DNA of 63,571 nucleotides from Streptomyces hoynatensis (GTDB taxonomy: Bacteria; Actinomycetota; Actinomycetes; Streptomycetales; Streptomycetaceae). Below are positions 24,676 through 32,389 of this stretch, in pieces. The DNA is taken from NCBI RefSeq assembly GCF_003626535.1, contig NZ_RBAL01000027.1, positions 1 through 63,571 on the forward strand, given 5' to 3'. Below the pieces are notes generated by a model. That model was given only the letters and a program-made list of their open reading frames with translations. It made no database searches and was not told where the DNA came from. The position numbers and the translations under genes were made by a program. Within the stretch, counting starts at the first letter, position 1, and each line of letters begins with the position of its first letter.

Positions 24676-24702
24676 TGTCACACGGAGACTGCGACCGGCA
24701 TC
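24676..24702 (+). promoter_or_regulatory. ECF41-type autoregulatory promoter
   Basis: TGTCACA (24676-24682) is followed after 16 bp by CATC (24699-24702). From memory, ECF41 sigma factors use TGTCACA in the -35 and CGTC in the -10. The -35 is exact and the -10 matches at 3 of 4 positions. It lies 38 bp upstream of the ECF41 gene. Confidence 0.6.
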
Positions 24703-24739
24703 TGGTGGGGGAGAGAGCCGGAACGAACAGGAGCCACCC

Positions 24740-25729
24740 ATGGCCGCCACCCCGCAGACCGCATCCGACCACCACGACGGCCGCGGCGACGACCTCGACC
24801 ACCACGACGGCCACGACGGCCGCCCCGGCCAGCCGGGCCCCGACGGCCGCCCGGACGAGGCCACGGAAACCTTCCTCGCGCATCGGAATCTGCTGTTCAC
24901 GGTGGCGTACGAGTTGCTGGGTTCGGCGGCGGATGCGGAGGACGTGCTGCAGGAGACGTGGTTGCGGTGGGTGGGGGTGGATCTGGCCGTGGTGCGGGAC
25001 CGGCGCGCCTACCTGGTCCGGATCGCCACCCGTCAGGCCCTCGCCCGGCTGCGCACCCTCGGCCGCCGCCGGGAGTCGTATGTGGGTCCGTGGTTGCCTG
25101 AGCCGTTGCTGACGGCGCCGGATGTGGCGGAGGACGTGGAGCTGGCGGAGAGCGTGTCGATGGCGATGTTGCTGGTGCTGGAGACGCTGGGTCCTGCGGA
25201 GCGGGCGGTGTTCGTGCTGCGGGAGGTGTTCGGCCTGGAGTACGGGGAGATCGCGGAGGCGGTGGGCAAGAGCCAGGCGGCGGTGCGGCAGATCGCGCAC
25301 CGGGCGCGGTCGCACGTGGCGGCGCGGCGTCCGCGGGGCGCGGTGTCGGCGGCGGAGACGCGGGATGCGCTGGAGGCGTTCCGGCGGGCGGTGGAAACCG
25401 GCGACCTCCAGGGCCTCCTCGACCGCCTCGCACCCGACGTCGTCTGGCTGGGCGACGGCGGCGGCATCGTGCGGGCCGTGCTGCGGCCCGTCGTGGGGGC
25501 CGACCGGGTGGCCCGGCTGCTGGCCGGTGCCCTGGAGCGGGTCCCCGACGCCACCGCGCTGCTTCCGGCGCAGGTCAACGGCCACCCGGCGCTGGTCGTC
25601 CGGCTCGCGGGCCGGCTCGACACCGTGCTGGCGATGCGCCTCGACGAGGGCCTGATCACCGGCTTCTACGCGGTCCGCAACCCCGAGAAGCTCTCCCACA
25701 TGGAGCGGGAGATCACGCTGAGCCGCTGA
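24740..25729 (+). CDS. ECF41 family RNA polymerase sigma factor with SnoaL-like C-terminal domain
   Basis: The 329-residue protein has sigma region 2 ('LLFTVAYELLGSAADAEDVLQE', 'RRAYLVRIATRQALARLRT'), the ECF41 linker motif 'WLPEPL', region 4 ('LGPAERAVFVLREVFGLEYGEIAEAV'), and a C-terminal SnoaL-like domain with 'GDGGG' and 'NPEKL', the family's regulatory motifs. The first 42 residues are rich in His/Asp ('HHDGRGDDLDHHDGHDG'), which I have not seen in this family. No carboxymuconolactone decarboxylase, oxidoreductase or epimerase partner is adjacent. Codons from about 24885 to 25393 end mostly in G, while flanks end in C. Confidence 0.92.
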   Translation: MAATPQTASDHHDGRGDDLDHHDGHDGRPGQPGPDGRPDEATETFLAHRNLLFTVAYELLGSAADAEDVLQETWLRWVGVDLAVVRDRRAYLVRIATRQALARLRTLGRRRESYVGPWLPEPLLTAPDVAEDVELAESVSMAMLLVLETLGPAERAVFVLREVFGLEYGEIAEAVGKSQAAVRQIAHRARSHVAARRPRGAVSAAETRDALEAFRRAVETGDLQGLLDRLAPDVVWLGDGGGIVRAVLRPVVGADRVARLLAGALERVPDATALLPAQVNGHPALVVRLAGRLDTVLAMRLDEGLITGFYAVRNPEKLSHMEREITLSR

Positions 25730-25749
25730 GCCGCTGAGCCGCTGAGCCG
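25718..25749. repeat. 8-bp tandem repeat across the ECF41 stop codon
   Basis: Four exact copies of CTGAGCCG lie end to end. The first encodes the last residues and the second contains the stop codon. Loss or gain of units would not change the C-terminus much, because the stop is retained in the remaining copies. Confidence 0.8.
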
Positions 25750-25841
25750 CCGGGGCTCCGGGGCTCCGGGGCGGGACGGCGCGGGGGCGTGCGGTGCCGT
25801 CTCCCCCTCGGGGCGCCGCGCCGCCGCCTCGCGTTCCCCTT

Positions 25842-25859
25842 GTACCTACTGGTATGTAC
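25842..25859. promoter_or_regulatory. dyad upstream of the DUF4865 gene
   Basis: GTACCTAC-TG-GTATGTAC is an 18-bp imperfect palindrome (7 of 8 arm positions match). TTGTAC and TACGAT on either side resemble promoter hexamers. This form is typical for TetR/HxlR-type sites, but no such regulator gene is adjacent. Confidence 0.5.
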
Positions 25860-25876
25860 GATGCGGGGGAGGCGAA

Positions 25877-26509
25877 GTGACAGCGGAGAAAGGCCGGAAG
25901 GCGATGTACGCCAAGCAGTACGAGATCACCCTGCCCGCGGACTACGACATGGGCATCATCCGCCGGCGCGTGGCGGACTTCGGCGCGCTCCTCGACGACC
26001 GCGCGGGGCTGGGCTGGAAGGCGTACCTGATCCGCGAGCGCGGCGTCCTGGGCTCGACGGTCAACCAGTACGCGCCCTTCTACCTGTGGCGGGACACCGG
26101 CGCGATGGGCCGGTTCCTCCTCGGCGGCGGCGGATTCCAGGGCATCGTCCGGGACTTCGGCCGCCCCGCGGTCCACCACTGGACGCCGGTGGCGACCCTG
26201 ACGGGCCCCGCCCGCGCCGCCGAGCCGAGGCACGCCTCGCGCCGGCTGACCGCCGTCCCCGAGGGCCGGGACCTGTCGGGGGAGGACCTCGCGGCGCTGG
26301 TGGAAGGGGAGATCGCGGGCCTGCGGGAGCTGGCGGCGCGCCCCGGGGTGCACAGCGCCGCCCTCGCCGTGGACCCGCGGCACTGGCAGCTGGTCCGCCT
26401 CGTGCTGTGGGCCGGGGCCGCGGAGGACGAGGAGGCGACCGAACGGTACGAGGTGCTGCACCTCTCCGCCCCGGAGGCCGCCCGCCTACCCGAGGGCCGC
26501 CACTGGTGA
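25877..26509 (+). CDS. DUF4865 family protein
   Basis: The 210-residue protein matches DUF4865: 'MYAKQYEITLPADYDMGIIRRRV', 'LGWKAYLIRERGVLGSTVNQYAPFYLWRD' elements in order, and 'HHWTPVATLTGPA'. The fold is likely ferredoxin-like (monooxygenase ABM/YdhR-type), but the function is unknown. GTG 25877 has GGGGAGG at good spacing; ATG 25904 begins the family's usual N-terminus and is a real alternative. In other genomes the family often sits with LysR regulators; here it stands alone behind an orphan dyad. Confidence 0.82.
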   Translation: MTAEKGRKAMYAKQYEITLPADYDMGIIRRRVADFGALLDDRAGLGWKAYLIRERGVLGSTVNQYAPFYLWRDTGAMGRFLLGGGGFQGIVRDFGRPAVHHWTPVATLTGPARAAEPRHASRRLTAVPEGRDLSGEDLAALVEGEIAGLRELAARPGVHSAALAVDPRHWQLVRLVLWAGAAEDEEATERYEVLHLSAPEAARLPEGRHW

Positions 26510-26623
26510 ACTCGCGCGACCCGCCGCCGCCGCGCGGCGGATGGCGCGGGGTGGTGCGGCGGGCGGGTGGCCGAGCGCGCGGGTGGCGCGTTCGCGGCGG
26601 GGGACGAGGGCGCCGGCAGCCGC

Positions 26624-27853
26624 TCAGCGTTGCCCCTCCGCCGTCGCCACCCGATCCCCGCCGGGCGTCGCACGCCGTTGGCGCGCATGGTCCCACCGGG
26701 CGGGGACGACAGCGGTGAGCGTAAGAAGCGCGGTCAGGGCGAAGGCCCAGGGGTAGCCGGTCGCACCGGCCAGCGCGCCGAAGCCGACCGCGCCGAGGCC
26801 CATGCCCGCGTCGTAGGCCAGGTTCCACAGGGCGCTCACCGTGCCGTACCCGGAGGCCGCGACCCGGGAGTACATCAGCGTGAGGGTGGCGCTCTGGGTG
26901 ATGCCGAAGCCGGCGCCGAACACGGCCGCACCCGCGACGACCGCGGCCGGGATGCCCGTGAGGGCGACCGCGAGGATGCCGGCGGCCGAGACCAGCAGCC
27001 CCGGCAGGACCAGCCCGGCGGCTCCGCTCCGGTCCGCGCGCCGCCCGGCGAACCAGCGGGATGCGGTCGCGGCGGCCGGTTGCCCGAACAGCGCCGCGGC
27101 CACCACGCCGGAAGAGCCTCCCTCCACGGCCAGCGGCAGAAAGGTGACGACGATGCCCGCGCCCACCGCCGTCACCCCGAACACGGCCGCGGGGCGGCCG
27201 AGCGCGCCGGAGGCGGCCCCGGCGAAGATCCCCAGCTCGGGGCCCGAGGCCGCCTCCCGTCCCGGCAGGCCGGGGACCGCGGCGACGGACACCAGGGCGG
27301 CCAGGGCCGCCGCCGTGCAGACGGGCCCGTACCCGGTGTGCACGGCCAGCCAGGACCCGAGCGGCAGGCACACCAGCGAGGGCACCCCGGCCATCACCCC
27401 GATCAGGGCCAGCCCCTCCCCGCGGCGCTCCTGCGGGATCAGCGCGGCCGTCAGCGCCCCGCCCGCCACCAGGGTGAAGGCGAAGCCGAGCCCCCGCAGG
27501 AGGCAGACCGCCACGATCCACGCCATGCTCCGCGAGGCGGGCAGGCCCAGCGCCGGAGCACCCAGCAGCACCAGCCCGGCCCCCAGCATCAGGCGATGGC
27601 CACAGCGTGCGGCCAGCCAGGGGCCCATCGTCTCGCCGGCCACCGTGGCCAGCATCAGCGCCCCGGTGACCAGGCCCGCCGTGTCGCTGCCCCGCCCCGG
27701 CGCGGCCTGCGCGTACGCCGGGGCGACCGACAGCAGCAGATGGAAGCTCGCCGAGGAACCGGCGACCGTCGCGCAGCGCAACAGCAACGGGCGGGTCACC
27801 AGAGGCGGCCGCGCCCCCGCGGTGTGGTCCCCGGGACCGTCGGAAGTGGCCAT
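26624..27853 (-). CDS. MFS transporter
   Basis: The 409-residue protein has twelve hydrophobic segments and MFS features: the A-type loop 'GPWLAARCGHRLMLGAG' between helices 2 and 3, 'RGLGFAFTLVAGGALTAALIPQERRGEG' with its conserved Arg, and a second-half counterpart 'RWFAGRRADRSGAAGL'. It is a drug:H+-type exporter or sugar-efflux-like carrier; the substrate is unknown. ATG 27853 is the natural start. It is convergent with the DUF4865 gene. Confidence 0.88.
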   Translation of the reverse strand: MATSDGPGDHTAGARPPLVTRPLLLRCATVAGSSASFHLLLSVAPAYAQAAPGRGSDTAGLVTGALMLATVAGETMGPWLAARCGHRLMLGAGLVLLGAPALGLPASRSMAWIVAVCLLRGLGFAFTLVAGGALTAALIPQERRGEGLALIGVMAGVPSLVCLPLGSWLAVHTGYGPVCTAAALAALVSVAAVPGLPGREAASGPELGIFAGAASGALGRPAAVFGVTAVGAGIVVTFLPLAVEGGSSGVVAAALFGQPAAATASRWFAGRRADRSGAAGLVLPGLLVSAAGILAVALTGIPAAVVAGAAVFGAGFGITQSATLTLMYSRVAASGYGTVSALWNLAYDAGMGLGAVGFGALAGATGYPWAFALTALLTLTAVVPARWDHARQRRATPGGDRVATAEGQR

Positions 27854-27890
27854 GAGGCGAAACCTAGGAGAAGGAGCCGCCCGAAGGCTC

Positions 27891-27940
27891 CCCATTTACC
27901 GGCCCGTTCGGCTCGCCCATTCACCGGCCCGTTCGGCTCG
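27891..27940. repeat. 25-bp tandem duplication upstream of the MFS gene
   Basis: Two adjacent 25-bp units start CCCATT(T/C)ACCGGCCCG and end TTCGGCTCG, with 24 of 25 positions identical. They lie about 40-90 bp upstream of the MFS start and could be regulator sites. Confidence 0.85.
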
Positions 27941-28362
27941 TGGCCGGCCGCCGGACTCCGCACGGCCCGCGCCCTCCCGAGGCGGCGGCCGGCGAAGACG
28001 AGAGCCCACCGGCCGGCCCGGTCGCACGCCGGCGCGGCCTGCGTTGCCTCGGCACTGCCGTCCGGCAGCACGGTCGGCATCCCGTGCCCCAGCTCACCAC
28101 CTCGGCGGGTCGCCGTCCGCGGAGCGGCCCATCCCGTGCCCCCGCGCTTGAGGCGACCGCCGCCCGGAGGACCACCGGCCCCGGCAGCCCCGGCGGGAGG
28201 GCGGAGACCACCGGCCAGTCGGTGAAGCCGGGGCGGTCCTGGTCCCTCATCCCCACTCATCTGGCCACCGCCCGCTCCGTCCGAACCTGACGAACACCCT
28301 AGGCGCCACCACTGACAACGGCCGATGCGGCGACCGGCCACGGCGCAGCGATGGCCACGGCA

Positions 28363-28412
28363 CTACGACGGCCACGGCGCTACGGCGCTACGACGGCCAC
28401 GGGGAACCGCAG
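28363..28412. repeat. 25-bp-spaced direct repeat
   Basis: CTACGACGGCCACGG occurs at 28363 and again 25 bp later at 28388; GCGCTACG is also doubled within the first unit. The area is low-complexity and noncoding. Confidence 0.65.
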
Positions 28413-28535
28413 TCAGCAGGAAGGCGGTGGGGGACGTGCGCCGGGTGGTGGGGGGCGCGGGGAAAGGGCCCTCGGCCCTCGCCCCACGCCCCCTTGCCTC
28501 GGCGGGCCGTCACCTCTCGGCGGGCCCGCCACTCC

Positions 28536-29282
28536 TCAGCGGGCCATCAGCGCGAACACGCCCCAGCCCAGGTACTCCCGCTGGTAGCGGATGAACCGGA
28601 TGGGTTCCGTGTCGAGTTCGGCCCGCACCTCGGCGGCCAGTTCGTCCTCCGGGTTGGCGTCCAGCCAGCGGCGGAGGTTCAGCCACTGCGCGGCCCGGTA
28701 CCGGTCCCAGTCGTCCGGGCCGGCGAGGACCATCTCGACGAGGTCGTACCCGAGCGCGCCGAACGTCCCGACCAGCTCCGGCAGGGTGCCGAAGTCGTCC
28801 CTGGCATGGGCCTGGCAGCCTTCGACGGTCTCCTGGTCCGGCGGTTCTTGCCGCCAGAAGGGCTCGCCGATCAGCATCAGCCCGCCGGGCGCGAGGCTGC
28901 GGCGCAGCAGCCCGACGGTGCCGGCCAGGCCGCCGCCGATCCAGGTGGCGCCGACGCACGCGGCCAGGCCGACGGGCTCCTCGGCGACGTGCCCCGAGGC
29001 GTCGCCGTGGACGAAGGCGACGCGGCCGTCCACGCCGAGCGCGACGGCGCGCGCCCTGGCCTGCGCGACGGAGACCGAGCTGATGTCGACGCCGGTGCCC
29101 GTGATGCCGTGGTCGCGGGCCCAGGTGCACAGCATCTCGCCCGAGCCGCAGGCCAGGTCGAGGGCCCGCGTTCCCGGGGGCAGGTGCAGCGCCCGGCCGA
29201 GCGCGGCGAGCTTGTCAGGGCTGAACGGGTTGTGGATGCGGTGGCTGCTTTCGCGGATGGTGAAGATGCGTGGAAGATCCAC
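28536..29282 (-). CDS. class I SAM-dependent methyltransferase
   Basis: The 248-residue protein has motif I 'ALDLACGSGEMLCTWA', the acidic motif II 'TGTGVDISSVSVAQARARA', 'FVHGDASGH', and 'RSLAPGGLMLIGEPFW' (post-motif region). The C-terminal half ('DWDRYRAAQWLNLRRWLDANPED') resembles small-molecule methyltransferases found beside resistance or biosynthesis genes, but the acceptor is unknown. GTG start with GAAGGA upstream. Confidence 0.85.
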   Translation of the reverse strand: MDLPRIFTIRESSHRIHNPFSPDKLAALGRALHLPPGTRALDLACGSGEMLCTWARDHGITGTGVDISSVSVAQARARAVALGVDGRVAFVHGDASGHVAEEPVGLAACVGATWIGGGLAGTVGLLRRSLAPGGLMLIGEPFWRQEPPDQETVEGCQAHARDDFGTLPELVGTFGALGYDLVEMVLAGPDDWDRYRAAQWLNLRRWLDANPEDELAAEVRAELDTEPIRFIRYQREYLGWGVFALMAR

Positions 29283-29517
29283 GGGATCGATTCCTTCGGT
29301 GAGATGAGGTCCTGTCGTTTCCCGAGGGCGGCCGACCGCGATCGGCCGCCGCTGCCCGCGTCGTCATCTCACGCACCCCATCTCGTCCCGTGGTACTCGA
29401 ATCGGGCGACCGTAGTGCCCCGCCGCCCCCGGCGTCCACCGCTTTCCGCCCGCCGCCCGCCCCCTTGCGCCCTCGGCCCGCCGCCCGGCGCCTTGCGCCC
29501 GGCGCCGGCGCGGCGCC

Positions 29518-30060
29518 TCAGCCCTCCCCGCGCCACAGTGCGCCGGTCTCGCTGGCCGCCTTGTGCAGGCAGGGCTCGCCCCAGGGGGCGGGCCACAGCC
29601 GGATCAGGTACTCCTCCACCGGGTCCCCCTCCTCGCGCGGGTCCCCGTCGTCGCGGTTCCTGCCGTGCACGCGCACGCGGTAGTCCCCGGGCCCCGGCAG
29701 CCGCAGCTCCGCCTCCTCCTCGTCCGGGCGCGGCGTCGTGGCGAAGTTGAGGAGGGCCGACTCCCACGAGGTGGAGACCTCGGCGACGTCCTGCCAGCCG
29801 GCGAGGTCCAAGGGCGGCGGCCCGTCCCACAGTTCGGCGGCGACGGCGACGGTCCCGATCTCCTGCCCGCACACGATCCGCAGGCCCTCGCCGCCCTCCG
29901 GGTCGGCCGCGACGAGCCCGTTCCCCGTCCAGTCGGGTGCGAACTCCGTGACCAGGGACTCCCCGGTCACCTCGACCGTGGAGGCGTCGACGAACACATC
30001 CGGCACGGCGGCCCGGCGGATCAGCTGTGCCACGACGTTCCCGCTCCTCTCGTCACGCAT
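29518..30060 (-). CDS. conserved hypothetical protein
   Basis: I do not recognise a named family. The 180-residue product is acidic with beta-rich character: 'AVPDVFVDASTVEVTGESLV', 'GLRIVCGQEIGTVAVAAELWDG', 'YRVRVHGRNRDDGDPREEGD', 'EYLIRLWPAPW'. The GC3 pattern is consistent throughout. Starts are uncertain: ATG 30060 is used, ATG 30072 is just upstream, and a GTG at about 30033 has the best RBS (AGGAG). It diverges from the membrane protein gene. Confidence 0.7.
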   Translation of the reverse strand: MRDERSGNVVAQLIRRAAVPDVFVDASTVEVTGESLVTEFAPDWTGNGLVAADPEGGEGLRIVCGQEIGTVAVAAELWDGPPPLDLAGWQDVAEVSTSWESALLNFATTPRPDEEEAELRLPGPGDYRVRVHGRNRDDGDPREEGDPVEEYLIRLWPAPWGEPCLHKAASETGALWRGEG

Positions 30061-30186
30061 GCGCCGGGCCATCCTGCCCCGTCCCGCCGGACGACGGCCG
30101 CGGGCCCCTGCCTTAGACTGAGCGGCTGCCCTGTTCCCCGCATGCCCGCCCCCGCGCGTCGCGTCCGTAAGAGAGGACCGCCGGCC

Positions 30187-30576
30187 ATGTTCCTGCACCT
30201 GCCCGTCTCCGCCTGGGTCGCCGTCGCCGCCGTCGTCACCGTGGGCCATGTGGCCGTCATGCGCTGGTGCATGCCGACGCGGAAGGGGAAGAGGAGCGTC
30301 TCCTTCATTCCCCTCGTCCTCGGGGTGGCCATGGTCGGGTCGTCCGGGACGAAGGGCGTGTCGTTCCCCGCCGCGCTCTACCTGTACAGCGCGGTGCTGC
30401 TCCTGCTCGTGGTCATGATCGCCCCGGTGCGCAAGAGCGTGGCCGCCGACATCCTGCGGCAGGAGCAGAACCCGGACGTCAAGGTGGAGTTGAACGGGGT
30501 GGCCATGACGTGGATCACCGTCTCCCTGCTGGCCGGGCTGCTCGCCGTGGTCGGCGTGTGGGCGTCCCAGATCTGA
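30187..30576 (+). CDS. small integral membrane protein
   Basis: The 129-residue product has about four hydrophobic segments ('AWVAVAAVVTVGHVAVM', 'FIPLVLGVAMVG', 'ALYLYSAVLLLLVVMIAP', 'WITVSLLAGLLAVVGVWA') with a charged loop 'ILRQEQNPDVKVEL' between the third and fourth. No family recognised. AGAGGA upstream of the ATG. Confidence 0.65.
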   Translation: MFLHLPVSAWVAVAAVVTVGHVAVMRWCMPTRKGKRSVSFIPLVLGVAMVGSSGTKGVSFPAALYLYSAVLLLLVVMIAPVRKSVAADILRQEQNPDVKVELNGVAMTWITVSLLAGLLAVVGVWASQI

Positions 30577-30748
30577 GCCGTTCACCCCACCCGGTCCTGC
30601 CGCGGCCTCCTGCGGTCCCTTCGCGGTCGTGGTCCCTTCGCGGTCCGGCGGCGGGGCGGCGAGGGGCCGGCGGCGGTGCGGTGGCGGTCCGGCGGCGGGC
30701 CGTGGCGGTCCGGCTCGGGGCGGGGTGGCGCGGGTCGGCCACCGCCGC

Positions 30749-31480
30749 TCACCTGTCGTAGTTGGTGTAGCGGTGCACCGTGTGGGCGCGGTCGATGAGG
30801 AAGCAGGTCTGCTCCAGCCAGTCCCCGTGCGTGGTGACGGTCTGGTAGAGCACCCCCGTGCCCTGGCCGAACGCCGCGACGGTGTGCACGGCGTAGTCCC
30901 GGTGATCGCCGTACGTGTGCAGCTTCTCGTGGTGGCGGTCGAGGATGCCGGCGATCGCCCGGCTCACCGCCTCCCGCGCCTCCTCGCGCGAGGCGCAGGG
31001 GGTCTCCTTCTCCGGCCCCCAGACGCCGAGTCGGAGGGCAGCGAGACCGGCCGCCGCAGGCGGAACGTCCTCCCGCAGCGTGCCCGCGAGCCGGTCCACG
31101 ACCGCCCGCACGGCGGCCAGCGAGTCCGGCTCGGCCCGCAGGCCGTGCTCGGCGCCGGAGTCGGGGAGCAGCCAGGGCCGGTGCCCGGCGGTGCGGGCGT
31201 ACGTCAGCCGGGCGGCCAGCCGGGGGTACTCCTGTTGGCACGGCCCGCAGCAGTGGCCCCGCGGGCGGTCGTAGGCGCTGTCGTGCAGCGCGAGGAGGGT
31301 CACCCCGGGGCCGCCCGCGTCACAGAACCGGCACCTCAGGGGCTCCTCCTGCTCCGGCTCCTCCTGTTCCGGCTCCTCCTGCGGCGCGGGCGTGGGGGCC
31401 GGTGCGGGGGTGGGGGCCGGCGAGGCGGCCGGCGGAACGGGCGGGCGAGGGGCGGCCGAACGGCGCTTGAGGAACCGCAT
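30749..31480 (-). CDS. Cys-containing hypothetical protein with Pro/Glu-rich linker
   Basis: The 243-residue product begins with basic 'MRFLKRR' and a 45-residue Pro/Ala linker, including a 'EEPEQ' repeat. Cysteine pairs then form a likely zinc site ('CRFC', 'CCGPC'), and a mixed alpha/beta domain follows ('AVRAVVDRLAGTLRED', 'AIAGILDRHHEKLHTYGDH', 'VLYQTVTTHGDWLEQTCFLIDRAHTVH'). I do not recognise the family. GC3 supports coding. Confidence 0.65.
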   Translation of the reverse strand: MRFLKRRSAAPRPPVPPAASPAPTPAPAPTPAPQEEPEQEEPEQEEPLRCRFCDAGGPGVTLLALHDSAYDRPRGHCCGPCQQEYPRLAARLTYARTAGHRPWLLPDSGAEHGLRAEPDSLAAVRAVVDRLAGTLREDVPPAAAGLAALRLGVWGPEKETPCASREEAREAVSRAIAGILDRHHEKLHTYGDHRDYAVHTVAAFGQGTGVLYQTVTTHGDWLEQTCFLIDRAHTVHRYTNYDR

Positions 31481-31532
31481 GGCCCCGTAACCTAGCGCCC
31501 CGCGCCCGGGACCGGTCCCGAGCGCGGGGCGA

Positions 31533-32258
31533 TCAGCGCGGGGCGCGTGGCCGATCGGGCGCGCCGCCCGGCGCGCGGGGCGGGGGCGCGGTGCCGGCGA
31601 GCGCGACGGCCGTACACCGGGTGAGTTCGACGACGAGCTGCGAGGCCAGGAACCACCGGGCCTGCGGATGGCCGTAGGGCAGGTGATCGTCCTCGCCCGC
31701 GACCAGGCCGCCGCCGGGGCGGGGGAGGAAGAAGCCGCCGAACGCGCCCCACACGCGCGGCTTGCGCACCCGCACGAACGCCGGCGCGTCCAGGTGCGGA
31801 CAGTGCCGGGTGGCGAGGCGGGCGCACGGCTCGCACACCGGGGGCTTGCTGCACAACAGCCCCTCCGGCCAGCCGGGCGTCCGTTCCTCAACCCCCGGCC
31901 GCCGCAAGGCGAACAGCCACCCCTGCGCGTTCCGGCTCGCCGGCCCGCCGCACACTTGGCACAGCCGCCGCAGCATCGCCGTGCGCTGCCGGACGGTGTG
32001 CATCTCCCGGAAGTCCGGGCGCCCCTGGCCCGGCGCCTCCGTGACGCGGGCCCACAGGACGCCGTGCCGGTCGCGGTCGCCCGCCACCTCGTCCGCGTAC
32101 GCCAGCCCGCGCCCGTCGGCGCGCACGGTCAGCCGGGCGCCCACCATGGCCTCCTCCGCGCTCCACCGGGTGACCTGCGGCACCGGCAGTCCCCGCGGCC
32201 CCCACACCACGGGCGGCCGGGCCGACGGCGAAGTACCGCCCTGCCTCCGCGCGTTCAC
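31533..32258 (-). CDS. zinc-ribbon-like hypothetical protein
   Basis: The 241-residue protein has a beta-rich N-terminal part ('WSAEEAMVGARLTVRADGRGLAYAD', 'HGVLWARVTEA') followed by three cysteine groups ('LCQVCGG', 'LLCSKPPVCEPCARL', 'RHCPHL') that could bind zinc. It is the third gene of a coupled operon: its GTG overlaps the stop of the 44-residue membrane protein as GTGA. Upstream is the HATPase gene. Function unknown. Confidence 0.7.
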   Translation of the reverse strand: MNARRQGGTSPSARPPVVWGPRGLPVPQVTRWSAEEAMVGARLTVRADGRGLAYADEVAGDRDRHGVLWARVTEAPGQGRPDFREMHTVRQRTAMLRRLCQVCGGPASRNAQGWLFALRRPGVEERTPGWPEGLLCSKPPVCEPCARLATRHCPHLDAPAFVRVRKPRVWGAFGGFFLPRPGGGLVAGEDDHLPYGHPQARWFLASQLVVELTRCTAVALAGTAPPPRAPGGAPDRPRAPR

Positions 32259-32389
32259 CACCGGCCCCCCTCTGCTTCCTCGATCCGCGCCACCAGGTGC
32301 AGCAGAACCCCGAGATGGCACGCGCCCCCCACCGCGGCAACCACCGCCGCGGCCCCCACGACCCCGGCCACCCCCGCCAGAACGCTCAC
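32255..32389 (-). CDS. 44-residue membrane peptide in the HATPase operon
   Basis: The short ORF encodes one long Ala/Val/Gly hydrophobic helix ('VLAGVAGVVGAAAVVAAVGG'), then 'ACHLGVLLHLVARIEEAEG'. Both ends overlap neighbours by exactly 4 bp: its GTG with the HATPase stop, and its TGA with the start of the zinc-ribbon gene. That double GTGA overlap is strong evidence for translation despite the small size. Confidence 0.65.
   Translation of the reverse strand: MSVLAGVAGVVGAAAVVAAVGGACHLGVLLHLVARIEEAEGGRW

Larger units (their letters stand above)
27854..28535. other. 682-bp region without a convincing gene
   Basis: It holds two tandem-duplicated stretches (27891-27940 and 28363-28412). Minus-strand open frames exist, and the segment around 28120-28245 has a good GC3 pattern for about 40 codons before it degrades, so a dead gene is possible. 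Nothing can be named. Confidence 0.5.

Noticed and set aside
27921..28256. Possible minus-strand gene upstream of the MFS gene
   Set aside because: About 40 codons look coding, but the rest becomes Arg/Pro-rich and lacks any family match; too weak to annotate as a gene or pseudogene.
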